A stretch of DNA of 64,000 nt from Ga0077555 sp050250755 (GCA_050250755.1 JBFWOB010000024.1:28723-92722); one strand, 5' to 3'; shown: positions 8,328 through 17,138, counted from the first letter of the stretch. Program-made: numbers and translations. The notes: generated by a model not told the origin, from the letters alone.

Positions 8328-9215
8328 ATGCCGGAGCTTCCCGAAGTCGAGACAGTTCGGCGAGGACTCGAGCCGGTGCTTGCCGGGGCACGCCTGCGCC
8401 GCGTCGTCCAGCGGCGCCCGGATCTGCGTTTTCCGCTTCCCGAGCGCTTCGTCGAACGTCTGGAAGGACGCCGCCTCGAGCGCCTGGATCGGCGCGCCAA
8501 ATATATTCTCGGGTTTCTGGATTCCGGCGAGGTGCTGACGATCCACCTCGGCATGACGGGGCGCTTCTCGATCGCCATGCCGGGGGGAGCGAACGGGCGC
8601 CAGCTCGGCGAGTTCACGCACGACGCCGGTCACGATCCGACCCACGACCACGTCATCATCGAGACCGAGACCGGCGCCACCGTCACCTACAACGATGCGC
8701 GCCGCTTCGGCTATATGAGCCTCATTCCCGCGCCGGATCTCGCGACTCACCCGCATTTCAAGAGCCTCGGCATCGAGCCTCTGGGGCCGGATCTGACGGC
8801 TGCGTTTCTGGCTCGAAAGGCGACCGGCCGTACAGCCGATCTCAAAGCCTTTCTCATGGATCAGAGGATCGTCGCGGGGCTCGGCAACATCTACGTCTGC
8901 GAGGCGCTTTATCGTTCGGGGCTCAGTCCCAGCCGCGAAGCGAGCGTGCTTGCGCGCGCCAATGGCAAGCCCACCGAGCGATGCGAGCGTTTGGTGATCG
9001 CGATCCGCGAGGTTCTCGAAGCAGCCATATTGGCCGGCGGCTCGACCTTGCGCGATTATCGCCACACCGACGGCTCGCTCGGCTACTTCCAACATTCGTT
9101 CTCGGTTTATGGCCGCGAGGCGGAGGCCTGTCGCACGCCCGGCTGCTCCGGAACGGTGAAGCGCATTACGCAGAGTGGCCGCTCCACATTCTACTGCAGC
9201 CGCTGCCAGCGCTGA
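8328..9215 (+). CDS. mutM: Formamidopyrimidine-DNA glycosylase
   Basis: Bifunctional base-excision repair enzyme removing 8-oxoguanine and Fapy lesions, with AP-lyase activity. It begins MPELPEVET, which supplies the catalytic Pro2 and Glu3 after Met removal. The beta-catalytic Lys region is HLGMTGRFSI and the intercalation/void-filling region LMDQRIVAGLGNIY. A C-terminal zinc finger carries its four Cys in CRTPGC and CSRC. 295 residues, normal for the family. It is translationally coupled to the preceding SDR by a 3-base gap. Confidence 0.94.
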   Translation: MPELPEVETVRRGLEPVLAGARLRRVVQRRPDLRFPLPERFVERLEGRRLERLDRRAKYILGFLDSGEVLTIHLGMTGRFSIAMPGGANGRQLGEFTHDAGHDPTHDHVIIETETGATVTYNDARRFGYMSLIPAPDLATHPHFKSLGIEPLGPDLTAAFLARKATGRTADLKAFLMDQRIVAGLGNIYVCEALYRSGLSPSREASVLARANGKPTERCERLVIAIREVLEAAILAGGSTLRDYRHTDGSLGYFQHSFSVYGREAEACRTPGCSGTVKRITQSGRSTFYCSRCQR

Positions 9216-9247
9216 CACTTTCAACGATCGCAGCGCGGAGCTACACG

Positions 9248-9278
9248 CCCGTAGGCCCCCGCCTTCGCGGGGGTGACG
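9248..9278 (+). repeat. Palindromic repeat, left arm of a perfect inverted pair
   Basis: 31-bp element with the core CCCCCGCCTTCGCGGGGG followed by TGACG. Its exact reverse complement is at 9352-9382. It lies in the convergent gap between mutM and the EamA permease gene, so the pair may also serve as a bidirectional terminator. Confidence 0.9.
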
Positions 9279-9351
9279 GCTGGTTGCCAGGTGAGTATGA
9301 GAAAGCCACGGCATGCTGAGCGATGAGTAAGCACGCACGCCCAATCTCGTG

Positions 9352-9382
9352 CGTCACCCCCGCGAAGGCGGGGGCCTACGGG
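9352..9382 (-). repeat. Palindromic repeat, right arm of a perfect inverted pair
   Basis: Exact reverse complement of 9248-9278, separated from it by 73 bases. The intervening sequence has no ORF or tRNA-like fold that I can see. The arrangement resembles a REPIN: two REP elements in inverted order around a short spacer. Confidence 0.9.
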
Positions 9383-9439
9383 CCTCAGACGCAAATGCAA
9401 GGGCCAGCCAAAATACCAATACCGTTCGGTTCCGCGCCC

Positions 9440-10345
9440 TTACGTCAGTCTGAGGCACGCGAGGCCGCCGAAAATTGCGACGGTCGCCAGCACGCGGGCG
9501 AGGCTGAAGCGTTCGCCCATGATCAGCGTCGCGATCGCGGCCCCGAAGAGCACTGACGTTTCGCGAAGTGCCGCCACAGCCCCGATCGGTGCCTTGGTCA
9601 TCGCCCAAAGCACGACGCCATAGGACGTCATTACCATCGCGCCACCGAGCAATCCCATCATCCACTGCTGTGAGATACCGTCGGTGACCGCGCGAGGTCG
9701 CCAATACAGCATGCCGCTGACGTGCAGCACGCCGGTGAGCAGCATCATCAGGGCGACGTAGCCGCCGGGATTGCCCGAGAGCCGGGCTCCGATTCCGTCA
9801 ATCAGCGTATAAGCGACGATCACCGCGATGTTCGCCATGGCAACCGCGAGTCCGGCTTTGTTCAGCCCGCCGCGCAGGATCGAATGGAAACCGAGACCGA
9901 GCACCCCGGTGCTCAGCAGAACGATGCCGAACAGCGGCCCGGCGCCGATCGTCTCGCCGACGAAGATGAAGCTCGCTGCTGTCGTCAGCAGCGGCGCCGT
10001 TCCGCGCATCAACGGATAGATCGCGGAATACTCGGCGAGCCGATACGAGAGGCCCAGGAGAAGCAGATACGCGACGTGGACGATCCCCGACGCCACGACA
10101 TACGGCATACTTTCCCAAGCCGGTGCGCCGAGGACGCAGAGCATCGCAATGCACACGACGCCCGCGCCCGCAGCGATCACCGTCGCCGTGATGAGTGGAT
10201 CGCTGCCCTGACGGCCCTTTGCCATCGCATTCCAGGTGGCATGCAGCAAGGCTGCGGCCAGCACCACGACAATGACGTTCCCCGGTATCGCCTTATGCCT
10301 CGCCCCCGTTGCCACCCGCGGGCGGTCCACCTGTGCCGGTGGCAA
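9440..10345 (-). CDS. EamA/DMT family transporter
   Basis: About 300 residues with ten hydrophobic segments in two EamA repeats: N-terminal VVVLAAALLHATWNAMAK, and a second half starting around GLAVAMANIAVIVAYT. An inner-membrane permease of the drug/metabolite transporter superfamily. The substrate is unknown. The 5' end overlaps the MFS gene by 53 bases if the ATG at 10345 is used. A GTG further in, just before the first membrane helix, is a plausible true start that would shorten the overlap. Confidence 0.82.
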   Translation of the reverse strand: MPPAQVDRPRVATGARHKAIPGNVIVVVLAAALLHATWNAMAKGRQGSDPLITATVIAAGAGVVCIAMLCVLGAPAWESMPYVVASGIVHVAYLLLLGLSYRLAEYSAIYPLMRGTAPLLTTAASFIFVGETIGAGPLFGIVLLSTGVLGLGFHSILRGGLNKAGLAVAMANIAVIVAYTLIDGIGARLSGNPGGYVALMMLLTGVLHVSGMLYWRPRAVTDGISQQWMMGLLGGAMVMTSYGVVLWAMTKAPIGAVAALRETSVLFGAAIATLIMGERFSLARVLATVAIFGGLACLRLT

Positions 10346-11489
10346 GACTGAGCAGCATCAGGCTGGTAATGGTCAGCAGCACGGCCCCGGCGCCGTAAAT
10401 GACGAGCGGCGATGCGTACTGGAACAGGATGCCCGCAGCCAAGGGGCCCGTGCCCGCTCCGATATCCCGCCAGGTTGCCTGCCGCGCGAGGGCTGGAACA
10501 CGCTCGGGTCCGGGATAGGCTTCCGCGACGACCGGTGCGCTGAGCGGTTGGCCGATGGCGCGTAGAACGATCGCCGTCACGGCCGCGATCCACAGCATCC
10601 ACCCGTCCGTCGAGAGCAGCGCGAGCCCTGCCGCCGAGCCGAGCGACGTGAGCACCAGCATCCGCTTCGCCCCATATGCGTGTGCGAGGTATCCGCCCAA
10701 CGGCGAGAAGCCGATTTCGACTGCATAGCGCAACGACATCGCCAGGCCAGCCGCGATCACCGCGCCTTTCGGGTAGTTCGCCGCCGCAAGCAAACCGAGG
10801 CCGAAGATCAACAGGCCGTCCATCGTGAAGCCCACGGCGAACGACCAGAGGCTGAGTGGTCCCGGACGCTCGAAGCGCGGCCCGCCTTTCATCGCCGTCT
10901 CCCGACGTGCAGGGATGCGCATGGCAGCGAAAGGCGCGATCAGCGAGACCACGAGCAACACGTAGAACACGCAGCGTGGCCCGTAGGCCTGGGCGAGAAA
11001 GGCGCCGCCGATCAACCCGACCGTCGGCCCCATCGCGATGATGGCTCGCGATCGACCATTGCGTGTGGCGGAGCCCTCGATAATGGAGGTGGGAAGCGCC
11101 TGATTGGCGATGTTCATCGCCGCAAACGAGAGGCCCCAGATGAGCCGCGCCACAATCAGCAGCCACAGCCCGGAAAGCGTCGCATAGCTGAAGGTGGCGA
11201 GGATCGCGCCAATCGCCGCAACGATGCAGGCGGCCCGCGCGCCATGGGTGGCGTAGAAGCGGCTGACCCATCCGTATCCTGCGATGCGCACCAGCCGGTT
11301 CGCCGCGAGCAGCAGACCCGCCTCGGGAAGGCTGACGCCGAACGTCGCCGCGTAAATCGGCAGCAGCAGGTAGAGCAGGGTGTCGCCCGGTAGCGTGAGC
11401 GCGAGCGTCAGAGCGGCATAGAGCGAAGCGCGATCCGCTTCGGCGGCCGTTGGCGGCTCGGGATGGATGGCTAGCTGATCGTGAGGCAC
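10293..11489 (-). CDS. MFS transporter
   Basis: 398 residues with about 12 membrane segments, beginning with TLPGDTLLYLLLPIYAATFG. Loop 2-3 carries the degenerate motif YGWVSRFYATHGAR. The substrate is unknown. The start is GTG at 11489. It precedes the EamA permease gene on the same strand and overlaps it, so the two permeases are probably co-expressed. It is divergent from another MFS gene across about 205 bases with no clear promoter. Confidence 0.83.
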   Translation of the reverse strand: MPHDQLAIHPEPPTAAEADRASLYAALTLALTLPGDTLLYLLLPIYAATFGVSLPEAGLLLAANRLVRIAGYGWVSRFYATHGARAACIVAAIGAILATFSYATLSGLWLLIVARLIWGLSFAAMNIANQALPTSIIEGSATRNGRSRAIIAMGPTVGLIGGAFLAQAYGPRCVFYVLLVVSLIAPFAAMRIPARRETAMKGGPRFERPGPLSLWSFAVGFTMDGLLIFGLGLLAAANYPKGAVIAAGLAMSLRYAVEIGFSPLGGYLAHAYGAKRMLVLTSLGSAAGLALLSTDGWMLWIAAVTAIVLRAIGQPLSAPVVAEAYPGPERVPALARQATWRDIGAGTGPLAAGILFQYASPLVIYGAGAVLLTITSLMLLSLATGTGGPPAGGNGGEA

Positions 11490-11695
11490 GTCGTCACCGG
11501 CAAGAGGAAGGAACTACCGCGCAACCGGTCTGCCGTGCTCCCCGCATCGATCGCGCGCGTCATTGGATAGGCCGCTCGGCCGAGTTTTGCGACAGTTTTG
11601 TGACAAAAAACTTGCGGTTGTCCCGCCTCGTTGGCTGATTAGCCGCTCCAGCGATCGCCCACCTGCGGCGATATTTTCAGGAAGGGCGCACGCAC

Positions 11696-12919
11696 TTGGT
11701 TCTTCGGGAGGGCAGACTTCTGGCGGTGATGTGCCTGGCGCAGGTGGCAAACCTGCTTTCGCACGTCGCCGTACCGGCCGTGATGGCCACGCATCTGATC
11801 CCGGCCTGGGGGCTTACGGCAAGCGAGGCAGGCCTCATGGCGGGTGCTTATTCGCTCGGCTACATGGCGGCGGTCCCCGTTCTGATGACGCTGACGGATC
11901 GGATCGATGCCCGTCGTGTTCTGATGGCGGGTTCGACCATTCTGGTGGCGGCCACCGTTGGCTTCGGCCTTTTCGCTGACGGCTTTCTCTCTGCGACCAT
12001 CCTGTGGACGCTGTCCGGGGTCGGGTGTGCCGGCGCCTATATGCCGGGGCTTCGCGTCTTGACGGATCGGCTCGGGCCCGGCGATCAGTCTCGCTATGTG
12101 ACGCTCTACACCGCCTGCTTCTCACTCGGCGTCGGCCTGTCTTTCCTCTCGACGCAACTTCTTGCTGATTATGCTGGCTGGCGGTCTGCCTTCATCATCA
12201 CCGGCGCAACGCCGCTGATCACCATCGTCATCTGCTTTCTGCTCCAGCCGGTTCAGCCGCCCACGGCATCGACGCGAGCGACTAAATTACGAGCCGTGCT
12301 CCGCAACCGGACCGCGATGGGCTTCATCCTTGGCTACGGCGTGCACTGCTTCGAACTCTACGGCTTCCGCACCTGGGTCGTGGCGTTCTGGACCTGGGTC
12401 GTCAGCAGCAACGGCGGCAACGCGATCATCTCCCCGGTGGGGCTCAGCGTCGCGGTCACGCTCATCGCCGTACCGGCGAGCGTCCTCGGCAATGAGGGCG
12501 CTCTGCGCTTCGGCCGGCATCGCAGCATTGCTGGCGTGATGGGCTGCTCGGCTCTCGTCGCGTTCGCCATCGCCGCGCTGGTCTCTGCGCCGCCCGCCGT
12601 TCTGTTGTGTCTGCTTGTCGCTTATGCGTTCACCCTTCCGGGCGATTCCGGCGCACTCACCTCCGGCATGACACAAAGCGCCGCCTCCGGTGAGCGCGGT
12701 GCCACCATGGCCATGCACTCGATGGTCGGCTTCGGGATGGCGGCCGCCGGCGGCTCGCTCGTCGGTCTCGCGATCGATGGTGCGGGCGGCCCGGAAAGCG
12801 CGTCCGGATGGTCGGCCGCCTTCGCGGTGATCGGTCTCGTCATAGCCACTGGACCAGCCGTCTTGCGCTGGTCGCGAAAGAGAGAAGCCGTTTCTCTCTC
12901 CCCCTCGGCCAAGCCCTGA
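11696..12919 (+). CDS. MFS transporter
   Basis: 407 residues with 12 predicted membrane segments. Helix 2-3 has LMTLTDRIDARRVLM in the place of MFS motif A, and helix 4 has TLSGVGCAGAYMPGLRVLTDR. The substrate is unknown. The likely start is TTG at 11696, preceded by GGAAGG. A GTG at 11726 and an ATG at 11729 are alternatives that would cut into the first helix. It is divergent from the preceding MFS gene and about 100 bases before the crotonase gene. Confidence 0.82.
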   Translation: MVLREGRLLAVMCLAQVANLLSHVAVPAVMATHLIPAWGLTASEAGLMAGAYSLGYMAAVPVLMTLTDRIDARRVLMAGSTILVAATVGFGLFADGFLSATILWTLSGVGCAGAYMPGLRVLTDRLGPGDQSRYVTLYTACFSLGVGLSFLSTQLLADYAGWRSAFIITGATPLITIVICFLLQPVQPPTASTRATKLRAVLRNRTAMGFILGYGVHCFELYGFRTWVVAFWTWVVSSNGGNAIISPVGLSVAVTLIAVPASVLGNEGALRFGRHRSIAGVMGCSALVAFAIAALVSAPPAVLLCLLVAYAFTLPGDSGALTSGMTQSAASGERGATMAMHSMVGFGMAAAGGSLVGLAIDGAGGPESASGWSAAFAVIGLVIATGPAVLRWSRKREAVSLSPSAKP

Positions 12920-13016
12920 GGCCGCCGATATATAGCCAGAGCCTACGCAGTCGCGCTAAAGCAACCCCGGAACCATGCGGCCGGCCATCGAGCCGAAGTC
13001 GAACGAGGAGAGACCC

Positions 13017-13793
13017 ATGTCCACCTATGAGTGCATCGTCGTCGAGACCAAGGGCCGTGTGGGCCTCGTCCGTCTGAACCGTCCGCAGGCGTTGAACGCA
13101 CTCAATGCCCAGCTCATCAAGGAGCTCGGCGTCGCCCTCGATACGTTTGAAGCTGACGACAACATCAACTGCATCGTTATTACCGGTTCCGAGAAGGCCT
13201 TTGCTGCTGGCGCCGACATCAAGGAAATGCAGTCGAAGACCTTCATGCAGGCCTACAAGGAAGACTTTATCGGCAAGTGGCATCGGGTCTCGCAGGCACG
13301 CAAGCCTGTGATTGCGGCAGTTGCCGGATTTGCGCTGGGCGGCGGTTGCGAGCTGGCCATGATGTGCGATTTCATCATCGCAGCCGACACCGCGAAATTC
13401 GGCCAGCCCGAGATCAAGCTCGGCGTCATGCCGGGTGCGGGTGGCACGCAGCGTCTCACGCGCTTCGTCGGTAAGTCGAAGGCAATGGAGATGTGCCTCA
13501 CCGGCCGCATGATGGATGCTGCGGAGGCCGAGCGCAGCGGCCTCGTCAGCCGGGTCGTGCCCGCCGACAAGCTTCTCGACGAGGCCATGAAAACGGCCGA
13601 GACGATTGCCTCCATGTCGCAACCGATCCTGATGATGACCAAGGACAGCGTGAACCGCGCCTACGAGACGACGCTCACCGAAGGCCTTCTGTACGAGCGC
13701 CGGACGTTCCATCCGATGTTCGCGACCGAAGATCAGAAGGAAGGCATGGCAGCCTTCGTCGAGAAGCGGAAGCCGAACTTCAAGGACTGCTGA
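13017..13793 (+). CDS. Enoyl-CoA hydratase (crotonase)
   Basis: 258-residue crotonase with both catalytic acids of rat mitochondrial enoyl-CoA hydratase: Glu112 in GGGCELAMMCD and Glu132 in FGQPEIKLGVMPGAGG. The oxyanion-hole segment is AFAAGADIKEM. It is predicted to hydrate 2-trans-enoyl-CoAs in beta-oxidation and is very close to the classic short-chain enzyme. The start at 13017 has GAGGAG upstream. An in-frame ATG at 12975 has no ribosome-binding site. It converges with the lyase-like gene across a clear hairpin. Confidence 0.92.
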   Translation: MSTYECIVVETKGRVGLVRLNRPQALNALNAQLIKELGVALDTFEADDNINCIVITGSEKAFAAGADIKEMQSKTFMQAYKEDFIGKWHRVSQARKPVIAAVAGFALGGGCELAMMCDFIIAADTAKFGQPEIKLGVMPGAGGTQRLTRFVGKSKAMEMCLTGRMMDAAEAERSGLVSRVVPADKLLDEAMKTAETIASMSQPILMMTKDSVNRAYETTLTEGLLYERRTFHPMFATEDQKEGMAAFVEKRKPNFKDC

Positions 13794-13842
13794 TACGCGC
13801 CGTCGTCGCACACTCTCGCGATCCTCCCGCTTGCGGCGAGAG

Positions 13843-13865
13843 ATCGCGGGAACAAGTCCCGCGAT
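13843..13865. terminator. Hairpin between convergent genes
   Basis: ATCGCGGGA (13843-13851) and TCCCGCGAT (13857-13865) form a perfect 9-bp stem around a 5-base loop. It sits between the convergent crotonase and lyase-like genes. No clear T-tract, so it is either a weak bidirectional terminator or a palindromic repeat. Confidence 0.5.
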
Positions 13866-13881
13866 GATGACGTTTTGAGCC

Positions 13882-14841
13882 TCACGCCGGATGCTCACGA
13901 GGCGCTTTCTTAGCCCCTTCCATGACATCCGCGCGCGTGCCGACGTGGGCTGTGTGGCTGCTCGCTTCGATGCCGAGCAGTTTGGCGCAGTCGCGAGCGG
14001 CGGCAACGATCTCGGCCGTCTCGACGCCTGTCCTCACGCCCATTTCGTTCAGCATGTGCACGATGTCCTCGGTCGCGAGGTTGCCGACTGAAGCAATCGT
14101 GTACGGCATTGCGATGCCTCCGCCCACGCCGCAGATGGCGCCTTCGACGAAGGCTGCGCCTGCGTCGAGCGCTGCGAGTATGTTGGCAAGGCCCACGCCC
14201 GCCATGTTGTGCACGTGGAACCCGATCTCGATGTCTGGATGCGCATCGAGCGCGCGCCCGAACAACTCCGAGACGTGCCGCGGATCTTCCATGCCGAGGC
14301 TTCCCGCGAAGTAGAATCGGCGCATCCCGGCATTCCGGAACTCGCCCAGAATACCGAGCACACGCTCCTGCGGGATCTTGCCTTCATACGGGCACCACAT
14401 CGACATGCCGAGTGCCATCACCCAATGTTTGCCTGACGTTTCCACCACGCGGAATGTCTTGATTGCCTCGGCAACGCCCTCGGCGAGCGTCATGTTCTGG
14501 TTCTTTTTATTGTAGGCCTCGGAAACCGTGATGAGGCCCAGCAACTCATCGAGCTCGGTCTTGATCCCACGCTCGGCGCCGCGTGCGTTCGGTACGAGCC
14601 CGCGATAGATCACGCCGGGTTTGCGCTTGATGCGCGCGCACACCTCTTCGGCATCCTTAAGATTCGGAATGACGCGCGGATGCGCGAAGCCCGTTACCTC
14701 GATCACCGGGAGCCCTGTTTCGCTCAGCCGATTGACCAATGCGACCTTGGTATCCGTATCGACGGCACGTTTGAAACTTTGAATGCCATCACGCGCGGCA
14801 ACATCCACCACGGTGACGGAGTCTGGGATACGAAGGGGCAT
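13882..14841 (-). CDS. HMG-CoA-lyase-like DRE-TIM metallolyase without the usual catalytic Cys
   Basis: 319-residue TIM-barrel metallolyase. The metal and proton-shuttle residues of HMG-CoA lyase are present: Arg17-Asp18 in ARDGIQ, Glu48 in VIEVTGF, and His209/His211 in GFHVHN. The region aligning with the human GLGGCPYA loop (catalytic Cys266) reads GVGGGIAMPY, with Gly242 at the Cys position. It may therefore cleave or condense another acyl-CoA rather than HMG-CoA. The start has AAGGAA five bases upstream. Neighbours include CoA-transferase and crotonase genes, consistent with acyl-CoA catabolism. Confidence 0.8.
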   Translation of the reverse strand: MPLRIPDSVTVVDVAARDGIQSFKRAVDTDTKVALVNRLSETGLPVIEVTGFAHPRVIPNLKDAEEVCARIKRKPGVIYRGLVPNARGAERGIKTELDELLGLITVSEAYNKKNQNMTLAEGVAEAIKTFRVVETSGKHWVMALGMSMWCPYEGKIPQERVLGILGEFRNAGMRRFYFAGSLGMEDPRHVSELFGRALDAHPDIEIGFHVHNMAGVGLANILAALDAGAAFVEGAICGVGGGIAMPYTIASVGNLATEDIVHMLNEMGVRTGVETAEIVAAARDCAKLLGIEASSHTAHVGTRADVMEGAKKAPREHPA

Positions 14842-14895
14842 GACGATTCCTTAATTCGGTGTCTCGGAACGAATGGTCCCGGTCTTCTTCTTGAT

Positions 14896-14921
14896 GTCAT
14901 ACCCGCGCGGGCGGGTACCCA
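14896..14921 (+). repeat. Palindromic repeat, diverged single copy
   Basis: GTCATACCCGCGCGGGCGGG followed by TACCCA. The family core CCCGC-GAAGG-CGGG has a changed loop. It lies between the lyase-like gene and the 3' end of the GIY-YIG gene. Confidence 0.7.
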
Positions 14922-15008
14922 TGAACCGCTAGTCTAATGGCGATGCTCGTAGCCTCACTTTGCTCCGATGCAGGCCTTGTTGGCAGGCGAGGTCACGATA
15001 CGCCTCGA

Positions 15009-15368
15009 CTACGCTCGGCTTTGTTGCTGGCCGCCACGTCCGACGCGTAGAAGCTCGCCTGTCGGCAACCAGAGATCCTGCCATTCAGGATTGATCTGCT
15101 CGATGAGACGCACCTTCCAGCCTCGGTTCCATTTCTTGAGCTGTTTCTCGCGCCGAATTGCACTGGGCATGTCGTCAAAAAACTCGATATAGACGAGCGT
15201 CTTGACGGCGTACTTGCGGGTGAAGCCTTCGAGCAATCCCTGCTTGTGGGCGTTGACCCGGTCCCAAGGCTCGCTCGAAACACCGATGTAGAGCACGCCA
15301 TCCCGTTTGCTCGCGAGAATGTAGACGGCGGGCTCCTTGGACGAACTCGATTGCACATCGACCAGCAC
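15009..15368 (-). CDS. Small GIY-YIG nuclease domain protein
   Basis: 119 residues, essentially one GIY-YIG domain (YhbQ/UPF0213-like). It has YIL at 16-18 and YIG at 27-29, a conserved Arg at about 37 (DRVNAHKQG), and the Glu-bearing helix IRREKQLKKW. It is predicted to cut one DNA strand using a metal ion. The biological role of such stand-alone domains is poorly known. The start chosen is GTG at 15368 with GGAG seven bases upstream. A longer frame to 15410 begins inside a palindromic repeat, and its first residues (MPAKAGTHG) are translated repeat. Confidence 0.82.
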   Translation of the reverse strand: MLVDVQSSSSKEPAVYILASKRDGVLYIGVSSEPWDRVNAHKQGLLEGFTRKYAVKTLVYIEFFDDMPSAIRREKQLKKWNRGWKVRLIEQINPEWQDLWLPTGELLRVGRGGQQQSRA

Positions 15369-15383
15369 AGCAGAACTCCGACG

Positions 15384-15414
15384 CCCGTGGGTGCCCGCCT
15401 TCGCGGGCATGACG
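15384..15414 (+). repeat. Palindromic repeat adjoining the GIY-YIG gene
   Basis: CCCGTGGGTGCCCGCCTTCG followed by CGGGCATGACG. It starts about 15 bases upstream of the GIY-YIG start codon. It forms an inverted pair with the copy at 15493-15520. Confidence 0.88.
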
Positions 15415-15492
15415 GCATAAGATCGACGTCAGAGAGCCTCTCAGTTTATCGAGAGCGAGAAGAAGATCACCCGACCATCCCTAGAATAAAAG

Positions 15493-15520
15493 CGTCATGC
15501 CTGCGAAGGCGGGCACCCAC
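15493..15520 (-). repeat. Palindromic repeat, partner of 15384-15414
   Basis: CGTCATGCCTGCGAAGGCGG followed by GCACCCAC, with one change in the stem relative to the consensus. It is in inverted orientation about 80 bases from its partner. Confidence 0.88.
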
Positions 15521-15556
15521 GACACGTCTCGATTGCGTTCGTTTGCGCTGTTGCAA

Positions 15557-16780
15557 TCACTCCAGCGATAGCCCTGCCGCCTTTACTTCTTCCTCCGTGA
15601 AGCCAAGGCGGCCCACCAGGATCTCGCGATTATGCTGACCGAGGCGCGCGCCCGGGCTCGTGATCTCGCCCGGGGTCTCGGAGAACTTGCCGACCACATT
15701 CTGCATGCGCACCGGGCCGCCAAGTTCGTCGTCCTGCACGGTCGCGATGTTCTCGCGCGCGATGAAATTCGGATCGGCGAAAATCTGCGAGATGTCGTTG
15801 ACCGGCGCCACGGGCGCGTCGATGGCAAGGAAACGCTTCATCAGCTCGCCGAAGTCGAGCTTGCCGATGGCATTCTGCAGCTCGTCATCCAGTGCCTTGG
15901 CGTTGTCGAGCCGTACGCGGTTGTCGGCAAAGCGCGGTTCTTTCACCAGATCGGGCACTTCCAGCGCTTGGCAGATGCGCTCGAACGTCGATTGCGCCGA
16001 TCCTGCCATCGACACCCACTTGCCATCCCTGGTCCGGTACGTATTGCGCGGGGCGGTGAACGGCAGGCGGCTCCCCTGGCGCTGCTGCACGACGCCGAGT
16101 TGATCGAAATCGATCGCTTGCGGACCGAGCAGCGTAAAAAGCGTCTCGTAGATGGCGAGGTCGACCACCTGTCCCTTTCCCGAACGGCGCTTTTCGTGCA
16201 GTGCTGCCGATGCGAGGAAGGCCGCCATCAGACCGGTCGTCGAGTCGGCGAGGCCGAAGCCCGGCAGCAGCGGGGGACGGTCGGGTTCGCCATTGATGTG
16301 GACGAAACCCGAGTAGGCTTCCGCGAGCGTCCCGAATCCGGGTCGATTCTTGTACGGGCCTGTCTGGCCGAAGCCCGTCACGCGGACGATGATCAGGCCG
16401 GGATTGATGGCCTGCAGCACCTCAGGCCCAATACCCCACTTCTCGAGCGTTCCGGTCCGATAATTCTCGACCAGAATATCCGCGTCCTTGATCAGCCGCT
16501 TCACCACTTCGACGCCGAAAGGTGTGCGGAGATCTGCCGTCACAGACTTTTTTCCGCGACCGAGGATCTTGTAGTAGAGGCCGACGCCATTCTTGTTGCG
16601 ACCCCAGTAGCGCACCTCGTCGCCCGTCTTGGGGCGCTCGACCTTTACGACGTCCGCGCCGAAATCGGCGAGAAACATGGCGCTCATCGGCGCCGCCAGG
16701 AAATTCGAGATGTCGATGACTTTGACCCCGGCGAAGGGCTTCAGGCGCGTGTCGTCGTCGGCGGGATTGTCCTTGGGCAA
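15557..16780 (-). CDS. CaiB/BaiF class III CoA-transferase
   Basis: 407 residues. The N-terminal CoA-binding part begins FAGVKVIDISNFLAAPMS. The predicted catalytic Asp (formyl-CoA-transferase Asp169 position) is in LADSTTGLMAAF. The acid/CoA pair that is exchanged cannot be predicted. The start is set at TTG 16780 because a strong AAGGAG lies seven bases upstream and the protein then has normal family length. An upstream ATG at 16930 would add 50 unrelated residues. The RBS-decided TTG start is easy to misannotate. Followed by a repeat-containing gap. Confidence 0.88.
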   Translation of the reverse strand: MPKDNPADDDTRLKPFAGVKVIDISNFLAAPMSAMFLADFGADVVKVERPKTGDEVRYWGRNKNGVGLYYKILGRGKKSVTADLRTPFGVEVVKRLIKDADILVENYRTGTLEKWGIGPEVLQAINPGLIIVRVTGFGQTGPYKNRPGFGTLAEAYSGFVHINGEPDRPPLLPGFGLADSTTGLMAAFLASAALHEKRRSGKGQVVDLAIYETLFTLLGPQAIDFDQLGVVQQRQGSRLPFTAPRNTYRTRDGKWVSMAGSAQSTFERICQALEVPDLVKEPRFADNRVRLDNAKALDDELQNAIGKLDFGELMKRFLAIDAPVAPVNDISQIFADPNFIARENIATVQDDELGGPVRMQNVVGKFSETPGEITSPGARLGQHNREILVGRLGFTEEEVKAAGLSLE

Positions 16781-17109
16781 GGTGTGGCTCCTTGAGCGGG
16801 TCTTGAACGGTTGGCACCTTCTTTCACGGATGAATTGTCCGGACAAGGCGGCACCACCAAAAGGCTGAAGCGAAGCTTCGTTGCCCATCGTCTGGGCCAT
16901 CGCCAACTCGATGAGCGGCGCCGAGCGCAACGGGCAGGTTCAGCATCGCTGGCTATGTTGAAACGCATCTGCCGCGCCGGCAAGGGCTTGGCTCTGCGAC
17001 ACGAGGCGTAGCTTCTCCCGAGGCGCCCGCTTCGCAGGACCGTAGGGTTGCCGTTCGAATACCCCCGAGGAGTTGGCAGGACCATAGTCCGAGTGCGATC
17101 GAGATCTGT

Positions 17110-17138
17110 CGTGGGTGCCCGCCTTCGCGGGCATGACG
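17110..17138 (+). repeat. Palindromic repeat
   Basis: CGTGGGTGCCCGCCTTCGCG followed by GGCATGACG. Same family as 15384-15414 with an identical core. It forms an inverted pair with 17259-17288. Confidence 0.9.

Noticed and set aside
9279..9351. Possible small RNA gene between the arms of the perfect inverted repeat
   Set aside because: No promoter, no conserved fold that I can identify; simply the spacer of a repeat pair.
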